Assembly (NCBI RefSeq): GCF_004134775.1
Contig: NZ_SDOZ01000002.1
Span: 303,739-367,738, forward strand
From: Candidatus Borkfalkia ceftriaxoniphila
Lineage (GTDB): Bacteria; Bacillota; Clostridia; Christensenellales; Borkfalkiaceae
Length of the DNA stretch: 64,000 bases
Reading direction: 5' to 3'
The notes beneath the pieces were generated by a model, which was not told where the DNA came from, ran no database searches, and saw nothing but the letters and a program-made list of their open reading frames with translations. Below, piece by piece: positions 11,201-17,915 of this stretch. The position numbers were made by a program, and so were the translations under genes. Within the stretch, counting starts at the first letter, position 1; every line of letters starts with the position of its first letter.

Positions 11201-14200
11201 TGCCGGATCGCCTGCGCGAGATGATCGAGCAATACCTTATCTTCCAACTGCGTATCGCCCATCACAAAAAAGTTTGTATCGGTGCCGTTTCGTTTTGTGG
11301 AGAAACTATGGATCTCCGACCACACGGTTCCGTTGCCGACGATATATACGTAATCGGCATCCTTTTGAAGGCCCGTAAGTCGCGCCTCGTTGAAAAGAAC
11401 GGCGTAATTTTCCGCAGCGTTTCGGCTTGCGCTGAGTTCCACGATCGTGCTTTCCCCCTCGAATACGGCAAATGAGGCCTCGCCTTTTGCGTCGTATTCC
11501 GATTTCAGAGCATATTTGACCTGCGCGGCCTTGTCTGCAAAGAGAGGATTGGACATCCAGCCGATATTATGGGAGGTCTGCGAATCGACGCTCGCTTTCG
11601 AGGCGATGAACATGGGCGCGGACGAAGCGTCATCGCCGCACGGCAACACGCCGTATACTTTCAACGAAAAGGAAACGTTGCCCTGTGAATCCTCCGCCTG
11701 AATATTTTTAATGCAGGCTTCGGAAACAAATCGATCCGTAAATATTTTACCTTCCGCATCGGTTATGCCGGGCAATACGACGCCATCCAAATAGACTGAA
11801 ACGCCTTGCGCGGGAAGGCCGCCATGCGTTACGTAAATATATCCGCCCTCGCTTCCTACGATCATCGTGTCGGCGGAAATTTCGTAATAAGCTTCCACTT
11901 CCTGTTGGTCGGACTGCAGAATGAACGTATTGGTTATGTCTTCCTGATAAAACTCGTCGAATGCGACGCTGCCCGAAAGCAGGCTGTAAGAAAAGACGGA
12001 TCCCTGCACGAGCGATTTTTCCATAAGAATTTTCAGTTGCGCAACGGTACCCGTACCGGAAAGTGCCTGACCCGTTCGGGAAATTTTTACTTCATACGTG
12101 TTATTGATCGCACTTTTCTGCACGCATTCCACGGTAAAGACGTCAAACTCTCCCGGCTGCGCAACCAGTGTCAATCCGAGCCCGAGTTTCATTTCGAATG
12201 TGACCGTGCTCGTTTTTTCCATGTTCGTGGCGATCACGTCGAATCCGTAATATCGATTCAGCGTAGGCGCGTCGGATTGCGGCGCCAAAAACACCGTATC
12301 ATAGACCGTGTCAGCCGCGACGGTAATCATGAAACTTTTTCTGCTTTCATTCTGGAAATTATCGAATACAGAAACTTCGATGCGGTGCGTTCCGTCCGGC
12401 AAAGTGATATTTTCCGTATTCAGTTCCGTTTCCGACCCGCTTAAAAGTTTCAGTTGCTTTCCGTCCACATAGACGTGCAGATTGTCCGTATTCACGCCGG
12501 AAGCATATTTTTCTTCCAGCTCATAATACGAGGCCTGAATACTGAACGAGGATTCTGCGATCGTCATGCCGTCGGATAAAGCCTGCCCGTTAACGGAAAC
12601 GTTCTCGATGACGGGCGCGTTCAAGTCGTTGGTATTTGAACCGTAAACGAACTGGAAATTATCGTAATATACATAACCCTTGGTCGGCTGCCCCATAGGG
12701 ATGCTCGGCACGTACATCAGACGGAAAGTTTGCCCCGCCATCAACGTGTAATAATCTCCGCTGAAAGGAACGAGTTGCGTCCCGTCAAACGTGGCGAGCG
12801 GCGCCTCGAAATAATGCCAGCCCGCAGGAATCGTGCCCTCATAATACGGTATACCGAAGTTATCGGCCTCCTTCTGGCTCTGCGCGGTAAAATTTACGAC
12901 GTTTGCCGATTTGATCAACGTGCCGTCGGATTTATAATTGTTAATATAAGCGCGGAACCAGAAATTCGGCGTATTTTCAGGCACATACACCCAAACGCCG
13001 AGCGCAGTGGGTTTCCCGGGAATCTTGTACTCCTCGGTCATACCGAAACAGGCGCCTTCGGTAATAGTCACTTTGGTAAAGTCATAATTCATGCGAAGGG
13101 AATAACTTCCCATCCGCACGGGTTCGCCGCTGGAAATATGTACAATTTCGGCGCTCTCGCTGCCGTTGTTGTAATGAAAGGTTTGAAACAGGCTTCCTTC
13201 GGCGTTGACATTGTAATATTCTTCTGCGGGAATCGTCTGTCCGGTCGTTTCGTCGATATGGTCCTCGAAATCCCAGACAACGGTCGGCAGTTGCCCCACC
13301 GTAACGGATATCGACGCAGATATTTCCTTCCTGTCCGCTACCGCGACCGAAACGATCGCGGTAGAATTGGTCGCGTCTTCACTGGCGACAAAGGTATTGC
13401 CGCGCATCGTGCCGATCTCGGGATACTGTTCATTATCGCTGACGCCGATCGTCCAAGCCAGATCGCCGTCTTTTATGATCACTTCGCGGTGATTATGTAA
13501 CGCGTGCAAGCCCAGATCGCTCTCCGCGCCGAAACCGAGAGAAAGTTCGTTGCTACCGAATTTCAAGGTATCAGGATAGTAAATTTCGACAGAAGTAGTG
13601 CCGACGACCTTTTCTTCATAGACAAGTTCGACGCCGACCGTGCCTTCGATTCCGTCGTTCGCAATAAACAGACCGTTTGCGTCAATCGTACCCAAGGCTT
13701 CGGACTCCGGAGTGAGGCGCCAGGTAACATTTGCGGGCATCTCCATAGCAAATCCGTTCGTATCGACCGCTTTCGCCTGAAACTGTATTTCGGAACCGGG
13801 CGTATATACATCGTTATTCGGGTTTAAAACGGCCTCGCCAAAAACACCCGAGGCCTCCGCCTGGGTGACGATCATCAAGGATGAGGAAACGAGGCGCTCG
13901 ACGCCGTCGCTCGGACTGTTTGCGACCGTCAGAGCCGATTCGCCCGCATAGCGCGCCGCGTAGGTCGTAGAGCCGCCGCCGTCGAGATTGACCGCGTCCA
14001 CGCAACCCAAGCGCAACATTTCATCCGCAAGTTCCGAGAGCGTGTAGCCCGACGAAGCCGCTTGTCTGCCGTCCGCCACGATCACGACGACTTTCCCGTT
14101 CGCGTCGATGCCGACAGCAGTTCTCGGCTGTTTGGTCGCGGCGTCCAGCCCCGCGGTGACTTGACCGCCCTCGATCAAAGTTACGTTCGCACCGATGGCT

Positions 14201-14715
14201 TCCTTTATATTTTCGGGAACGGCGCCCGAACCGATCAGGGGCTGATTGTCCTTGGTAATGCCGAACCACAAAGATTCTCTTTCCGTGCCGTGATACTGCA
14301 CGCCGTTCATCACGAGAGCGCCCGTAGGCTCGCCCGTAGACATATTGAAAAAGTCCCCGTTGACCGCCGCCACGACGGTGACGCCCGTTGTCTTTTCCAT
14401 AGCTTTCGCCTGATCGCGAACAGTCTGCAATCCCCATTTCGAGGGATTGTAGTCCTTATAACCCACCATCAGCGTGTTTTTGGAAAGGTCGACCGTGACC
14501 GCATACCCGATCACCTGGTCGGAATTCGTCGAATCGTTCGTGACCACATAATTCTCCGTCACGCCGGGGGAAATAAGTTTTTTCGTGCTGGAAACTTCCC
14601 ATCTTCCTCCCGCATACGCAGACGCCGCATTCCAAAATACGAACATCAGCGCAAACGACGCGATACACGCCGTTATAAGCGATGCGAACCAGACGCGTTT
14701 GCCTTTTACTACCAT
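8284..14715 (-). CDS. Giant surface protein: phosphodiester glycosidase, metallophosphatase, wall-binding and InlB-like repeats
   Basis: A 2143-residue cell-surface protein. An N-terminal signal or anchor segment (about 8-34) is followed by a NAGPA-type phosphodiester glycosidase domain (about 60-285; NGDFF at 119-123, NLDGGGST at 243-250), Ig-like domains, a possible carbohydrate-binding domain (about 480-690), a cohesin-like beta domain (about 805-930), an Fn3-like segment, and a calcineurin-type metallophosphatase (about 1145-1400) with GDTQ, GDFVDN, GNHEF and GHDHAYAR. A CxxC mini-domain (about 1425-1445) and YYVNG/GWF-type wall-binding repeats follow. Three InlB-like repeats (near 1715, 1830 and 1955, each with GWY) alternate with helical spacers, and a C-terminal membrane helix ends FGFRR. 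No LPXTG is present. AGGAGG lies upstream of the ATG. It is the first gene of the operon with licD and two glycosyltransferases; the combined activities suggest removal of a sugar and then a phosphate from a phosphodiester-linked polymer (inference). Confidence 0.85.
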   Translation of the reverse strand: MVVKGKRVWFASLITACIASFALMFVFWNAASAYAGGRWEVSSTKKLISPGVTENYVVTNDSTNSDQVIGYAVTVDLSKNTLMVGYKDYNPSKWGLQTVRDQAKAMEKTTGVTVVAAVNGDFFNMSTGEPTGALVMNGVQYHGTERESLWFGITKDNQPLIGSGAVPENIKEAIGANVTLIEGGQVTAGLDAATKQPRTAVGIDANGKVVVIVADGRQAASSGYTLSELADEMLRLGCVDAVNLDGGGSTTYAARYAGESALTVANSPSDGVERLVSSSLMIVTQAEASGVFGEAVLNPNNDVYTPGSEIQFQAKAVDTNGFAMEMPANVTWRLTPESEALGTIDANGLFIANDGIEGTVGVELVYEEKVVGTTSVEIYYPDTLKFGSNELSLGFGAESDLGLHALHNHREVIIKDGDLAWTIGVSDNEQYPEIGTMRGNTFVASEDATNSTAIVSVAVADRKEISASISVTVGQLPTVVWDFEDHIDETTGQTIPAEEYYNVNAEGSLFQTFHYNNGSESAEIVHISSGEPVRMGSYSLRMNYDFTKVTITEGACFGMTEEYKIPGKPTALGVWVYVPENTPNFWFRAYINNYKSDGTLIKSANVVNFTAQSQKEADNFGIPYYEGTIPAGWHYFEAPLATFDGTQLVPFSGDYYTLMAGQTFRLMYVPSIPMGQPTKGYVYYDNFQFVYGSNTNDLNAPVIENVSVNGQALSDGMTIAESSFSIQASYYELEEKYASGVNTDNLHVYVDGKQLKLLSGSETELNTENITLPDGTHRIEVSVFDNFQNESRKSFMITVAADTVYDTVFLAPQSDAPTLNRYYGFDVIATNMEKTSTVTFEMKLGLGLTLVAQPGEFDVFTVECVQKSAINNTYEVKISRTGQALSGTGTVAQLKILMEKSLVQGSVFSYSLLSGSVAFDEFYQEDITNTFILQSDQQEVEAYYEISADTMIVGSEGGYIYVTHGGLPAQGVSVYLDGVVLPGITDAEGKIFTDRFVSEACIKNIQAEDSQGNVSFSLKVYGVLPCGDDASSAPMFIASKASVDSQTSHNIGWMSNPLFADKAAQVKYALKSEYDAKGEASFAVFEGESTIVELSASRNAAENYAVLFNEARLTGLQKDADYVYIVGNGTVWSEIHSFSTKRNGTDTNFFVMGDTQLEDKVLLDHLAQAIRQDGVSYDFGIQTGDFVDNTNSYSMWSEIMGAFSEYFGNTDMIQVLGNHEFYGDNDGSIASTFHMLPDTDWYSVMYGNTYVAVVNYSVTNNVNEMAKIFAEVAADAKQSKAVWKVLTLHQPPYYTNSAGGNEYVNQIVPQYVDEGGFDVVFSGHDHAYARTKPMKGGIVDESGAVYIVSGAVSDKGYEPVNNPSFNFETLIAAGPEIGGYTAVYISVQATENTFTIQAYDVVNGSAVMIDSYTIGKDDECTANGHTFIYKSGYLGCDLCGFSIDPVANSYSGMVIDSVTGRRMMFDKGNVYTGWFYYGTDLLYFGEDGVAAQGEITLTDENLGDFTYIFDNGKVVGGETKWYGNKYYVNGNYVTGWLELNGSYYYLWTGGHYDANFYPYELGEKVRGGLKRVTVNMGNYDIPVYFYFDDSGKLLGPVNDEAGEMIPGNFYYRDNIDTYSYMIIYTDQQGKILGDFYENGWLTANGTGNPDAEGNRYYIRWDWLTTGEQVIGGVKYRFAQNSGDPISQGNGVLQGRYYHVRFNQDDASYTVKEIFENSTVTPEEAKVKDGNSIKYYEFLGWYSKGKLFDFSTPVTSDITLTATYSRKYVRIYGDMVWALEKLQEADSAGNFDQIKKSIHTAEQIYVQLTAEQISDCQKEGMSFALYEQMKANLFEVSFTNNGIVFKSSELYKGETIEIPAGPEKSGNSIYTYEFIGWYNGENKLETGTAVTENTVFEARYRKVYAECYDELKAALDTLIASQSKSPEEQKIALYAATEAYEKMSQTQRDEAQAEGLDYALYKEMLDNLFQVKFSFEGEIVGVLEVYRGESIEAPAAPEKQGNSIKSYVFSGWYHEEEKFDSTKIVADTTFNARFEMVYSEKYNQMIEALLQLSAFEEGTYTQKYEALSAVNALYKDFSESEINDAQEEGMSFELYRQMLADYNALVDSGKEDMESAESVANTFLTISAALLAMASLAYVFGFRR

Positions 14716-14744
14716 TATTTATCCTCCTATGCTCTTAAAGAAAT

Positions 14745-14788
14745 AAATTTTTGCCTTAAGGCAAAAATTTTAGGGGGCGCCCCCTAAA
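14745..14788. repeat. Double-palindrome element in the leader of the giant surface gene
   Basis: Two adjoining perfect palindromes are visible: a 26-base AT-rich one (14745-14770, core TTGCCTTAAGGCAA flanked by T and A runs) and a 20-base GC-rich one (14769-14788, TTTAGGGGGCGCCCCCTAAA). They lie between the predicted promoter and the start codon at 14715, so both would fold as hairpins in the mRNA leader. The same two-part design (T-run, GCC/GGC hairpin, A-run, then TTAGGG/CCCTAA) occurs at 38310-38399 with a different loop and core sequence. Confidence 0.85.
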
Positions 14789-14848
14789 CGAATAATTATG
14801 TTTATGGATCGCATTAACGCACACATTGCGAAATGCAAATTCGACTTT

Positions 14849-14877
14849 ATTCTATCATTTATCCTAAAAATTGTCAA
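14849..14877 (-). promoter_or_regulatory. Sigma-A-type promoter of the surface-polymer operon
   Basis: On the minus strand the -35 TTGACA (14872-14877) and the -10 TAGAAT (14849-14854) are separated by 17 bases. The start site would be near 14842, giving a leader of about 127 bases that contains the double palindrome. No other good promoter is visible in front of the five genes down to position 49. Confidence 0.75.
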
Positions 14878-14906
14878 CTCATAAACCAAATCCTGACAAT
14901 ATTTAA

Positions 14907-14935
14907 AAGAGCGCATCCCACAGGGTTGCGCTCTT
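14907..14935 (-). terminator. Terminator after the ketopantoate reductase gene
   Basis: AAGAGCGCA and TGCGCTCTT form a 9-base stem with an 11-base loop just after the stop at 14941; on the minus strand it is followed by a weak T-rich stretch (TTAAATATT). It separates the reductase gene from the surface-polymer operon promoter. Confidence 0.6.
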
Positions 14936-14940
14936 CATCG

Positions 14941-15948
14941 TCAAAACAGTTCTTTGTAAAGTTTTATGTTGGCAAAATCGATGGGGAATTCGCCCTCTTC
15001 GATAGCGTGTACGATCTCGACGGTCTTGTCGTTGAAAGGCGTGGGAACGTTGTATTTTCTGCCGAATTCGCAGACGACGCCGTTGATAAAATCGATCTCG
15101 CACTTCTTGCCGTGGCGCAGATCCTGCAACATGCTGGAAATGAGTTTGCCGTGCTTTTTCATGGCTACGGGGATCAGCGCAAAGGAGATCGCCTTTTTAA
15201 AAGCGCCCCGATAGTCGAATAACTTGTCGATCTTATGCCCCTGCACAGGTTCGATACGGATATCCGCCGCCTTTGCTACGTCGATACACTCTTTCATGAT
15301 CCTCTGGGCGACTTTTCTCGATTCTTTCTTTTTGGAAATATCGCCGAAAGTCGCGCCCGTGACCGTGGAAAGCCCCGAAAACGCGCTGTTGATCAGAAGT
15401 TTCGACCAGCGCGCGCCGATAAAGTTTTCTTCCACGATCACTTCGCCCATCTTTTCCAATAGGTCTTTGACGTCCTGCAAATGATTCCCCTTGCCGAACG
15501 CCCCGAGGGAAAAGGTCAAAGCGTCGGGCGCGGAAGTGAGTTCCGACACGCCTTCCCCGTGAAAAGTCGCGCCCCAGGCGATGGCGCAGCCGAGCGTCCT
15601 TTCCGCGCCGATCATTTCCGCGATCTTGAATTCGGGCAGCCCGTTCTGGCATGTGCAGAGCGCGCCGTCCTCCTTTAAATAATCTTTTAAAAACGCGACG
15701 ATCTCGCCGTTATAGCGCTGTTTGGTCATCAGCAGGATGATGTCGTATTTTTCAGACATTTCCGACGGGAGCAAGGCGTTGACTTTCTGCGTAAAATCGA
15801 CCGTTCCGATGATATGCGCGCCTTTTTCCTTAAGCGCCGCCACGTGCTTTTCGTTGCGGTTGATCAGATCGATATCGACGCCCGCCTTCGCGATATAAGC
15901 GCCGAGTACGGTACCCATTGCACCCGCGCCGTAAATTGCAACTTTCAT
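14941..15948 (-). CDS. panE: 2-dehydropantoate 2-reductase (ketopantoate reductase) family
   Basis: Predicted to reduce 2-dehydropantoate to pantoate with NADPH in coenzyme A synthesis. The 335-residue protein starts MKVAIYGAGAMGTVLGAYI, the glycine-rich dinucleotide-binding motif of the ApbA/PanE family, and its length matches the family; the C-terminal helical domain follows from about residue 170. The open frame extends further upstream, but the ATG at 15948 is preferred because GAGGTGG lies just before it and the family motif begins there. It is a single-gene unit between two terminators. Family members also act on other 2-oxo acids, so the substrate is not certain. Confidence 0.75.
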   Translation of the reverse strand: MKVAIYGAGAMGTVLGAYIAKAGVDIDLINRNEKHVAALKEKGAHIIGTVDFTQKVNALLPSEMSEKYDIILLMTKQRYNGEIVAFLKDYLKEDGALCTCQNGLPEFKIAEMIGAERTLGCAIAWGATFHGEGVSELTSAPDALTFSLGAFGKGNHLQDVKDLLEKMGEVIVEENFIGARWSKLLINSAFSGLSTVTGATFGDISKKKESRKVAQRIMKECIDVAKAADIRIEPVQGHKIDKLFDYRGAFKKAISFALIPVAMKKHGKLISSMLQDLRHGKKCEIDFINGVVCEFGRKYNVPTPFNDKTVEIVHAIEEGEFPIDFANIKLYKELF

Positions 15949-16000
15949 ATCCACCTCGTTTTTTCTTTCATTATACCACATCGCAACAAGGTGCGCAAAC

Positions 16001-16034
16001 AAAAAGAGAGCCGAATTTTCGGCTCTTCTTTTTA
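16001..16034 (-). terminator. Terminator at the end of the long glycan operon
   Basis: AGAGCCGAA and TTCGGCTCT form a 9-base stem with a two-base loop directly after the lacI stop codon at 16035; on the minus strand it is followed by a CTCTTTTTG tract. This is the only clear terminator in the run from 38237 to 16035. Confidence 0.8.
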
Positions 16035-17093
16035 TCACATAATCTTTTCGAGTTGCTCGGAAAAGGCGGGGCCCGTAGATCCCCTGCGGATCAGCCGCAT
16101 GGGAATGACGTACTTGCCCGAAGTCTGTTCGCATATGTTTTCGTGCAGTACGTGGAAGATCTTTTTGCCGTATTCTTTGCCGCACTGATCCAAAGTCGTC
16201 AGAGGCGGATCGCACACGCTGCTCTTATCGATATTATCCACGCCGATGACGGAAATTTTTCCGGGGACGTCCAGTCCCATATCCTGCGCCGCTTTCATCG
16301 CCCCGATCGCCATCAGATCGTTGGTGGCGATGACCGCCGTGACGTCGGGATGCTTTTCCAGCATCTGCTCCATCAGCCGCCCGCCCAGTTCTTCCGAGGA
16401 GGAATAGGGCCAACTGCCGTACTCGATACAGGGCACGCTGTTATTGAACGCGCGGCGCATCGCGGTACGGAAAGCGCTCAGACGCGTATCGTAATAGCAG
16501 GAATCGTCGAACGCGCTCAGATAGCCGATGCGCGTGTGTCCCAAAGATTTGAGGTACTCGACCGCCTGCAAAAACCCGTCGTACATATCCGACATGATAT
16601 AGGAAACGTCGGGAAGATAGGTGCTGCGCGAAAAGTCGGTGAGCACCTTGATATCCGCGTCGCGCAGTTCGCACAGTTGCTCGTCCGACAAAAAGTCGGG
16701 CGCGGCGGAGACGAATATGCCGTCCACGCGGGTGGAGATCAGGTGTTTGATATATTTGGAAACGTCGCCGAATGCGTCGAAAATGTAGACGATATAGTCG
16801 TTTTTGAGCGCTTCCGCCTGCAAACCCTTGATGACGTCGAGTTGATAGACGTTGGTGATATCCGCCGTGATGAGCGCGAGCGCGTTGGTTTTGTTGCGCG
16901 CGAGCGACTGCGCGATACGGTTGGGTATGTAATTCAGGCGCGCTGCGGTTTCCAGTACCCTTTGTTCCACTTCCGGCGAAAGCCGTTTGGTCCTGTTGAG
17001 CACGTACGAAACCGTTGCCGTTGAAACGCCCGCCTCCACTGCCACGTCCTCTCTCTTGACACGCTTTTTCGGATCGGATATTCTTTTAGGCAT
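16035..17093 (-). CDS. LacI-family transcriptional regulator (first copy)
   Basis: A 352-residue repressor-type regulator. The N-terminal LacI helix-turn-helix is clear (VKREDVAVEAGVSTATVSYV, then the hinge helix near RIAQSLARNK), followed by a periplasmic-binding-protein-like sensor domain. It is a close paralogue of the regulator at 39733-40779; the two share almost the same recognition helix and large stretches of the sensor domain, so they probably bind related operators and related sugars. It is the last gene of the 22 kb run, 21 bases after the MBL hydrolase, which suggests feedback control of its own operon. Confidence 0.9.
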   Translation of the reverse strand: MPKRISDPKKRVKREDVAVEAGVSTATVSYVLNRTKRLSPEVEQRVLETAARLNYIPNRIAQSLARNKTNALALITADITNVYQLDVIKGLQAEALKNDYIVYIFDAFGDVSKYIKHLISTRVDGIFVSAAPDFLSDEQLCELRDADIKVLTDFSRSTYLPDVSYIMSDMYDGFLQAVEYLKSLGHTRIGYLSAFDDSCYYDTRLSAFRTAMRRAFNNSVPCIEYGSWPYSSSEELGGRLMEQMLEKHPDVTAVIATNDLMAIGAMKAAQDMGLDVPGKISVIGVDNIDKSSVCDPPLTTLDQCGKEYGKKIFHVLHENICEQTSGKYVIPMRLIRRGSTGPAFSEQLEKIM

Positions 17094-17114
17094 ACTGACC
17101 TCCTTAACGATTCT

Positions 17115-17912
17115 CTATTCGATGACGGTGACCGTGTTTTCGAAATGATAATTTACCGTATTCATCTTTTCCATCCAGCCGCGCGTTTCCAGCGTTTTAT
17201 ACGGACCTGTATCAAAGCCCGCGCCGATATCGTTGTTCCACAGCCATTCGGGCGTCGGCCACAGGCATACCTGCGGCGAGATATGTCTGTAAAATTTTTC
17301 GGTCACGCCCTGCTGACCGTGATGCGCCATCTGCACGACGCGGCAGCGCAACTCTTCGGGAAATTCCCGCAATATTTTTTCTTCCGCGCGCCAGTCCATA
17401 TCGCCCAGAAAGAGCACGCTTTCTCCGCTCGTTTCCACGCGGTAGACGACGCTCGAAGGATTGAGGCTTTCGCCCACGGCGCTGCCGTCGGAAAGGGGCA
17501 AAACGCGGAAATGCCCCGTTTCCAGCCACTGTCCTTTTTGCGGGCGGACGACGGGAACGCCCCGCCGCGCGATCGCATTTTCCAGATCCGCCGCTCGCGC
17601 CGTGCGGTTTTCCTGCCGTTCCACACGCTCGATATATTCTGAATCGGGAAATTGATAACATATGCGCCCGATCTCTACGTTTCCGCGTTCGAGAACGCCG
17701 ATGAGCGCCTCGATATGATCGAAATGCGCGTGCGTCAAAAGCCAGCAAGTCACCTTGCCGCCCAGCGATAACAAAAGGTTTTCGAGTTGGTCGGTCTCCG
17801 CCGCGGTGCCGCCGTCTACGGCGAGCACGTCGCCCTTCCCCGCGAGCACGAACCCCATACATTGCAGGGGCGTCACCGAGGGGAGCATATACAATTTGTC
17901 GCCGTTGAACAT
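17115..17912 (-). CDS. MBL-fold metallo-hydrolase
   Basis: A 265-residue cytoplasmic metallo-beta-lactamase-fold hydrolase, similar in pattern to the ComEC-type hydrolase domain. The metal motif THAHFDH covers residues 60-66, with later FLGDMDW and MAHHG providing the remaining Asp and His ligands. There is no signal peptide. It starts 3 bases after the stop of the toroid glycosidase-like lipoprotein gene, with AAGGAG eight bases before the ATG. The substrate is unknown; a phosphoester or lactone from the imported glycan is possible but only inference. Confidence 0.8.
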   Translation of the reverse strand: MFNGDKLYMLPSVTPLQCMGFVLAGKGDVLAVDGGTAAETDQLENLLLSLGGKVTCWLLTHAHFDHIEALIGVLERGNVEIGRICYQFPDSEYIERVERQENRTARAADLENAIARRGVPVVRPQKGQWLETGHFRVLPLSDGSAVGESLNPSSVVYRVETSGESVLFLGDMDWRAEEKILREFPEELRCRVVQMAHHGQQGVTEKFYRHISPQVCLWPTPEWLWNNDIGAGFDTGPYKTLETRGWMEKMNTVNYHFENTVTVIE

Positions 17913-17915
17913 GGC

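Noticed and set aside
15918..17024. 368-codon open frame on the plus strand over lacI
   Set aside because: The opposite strand encodes a full-length LacI regulator; this frame has no domain.
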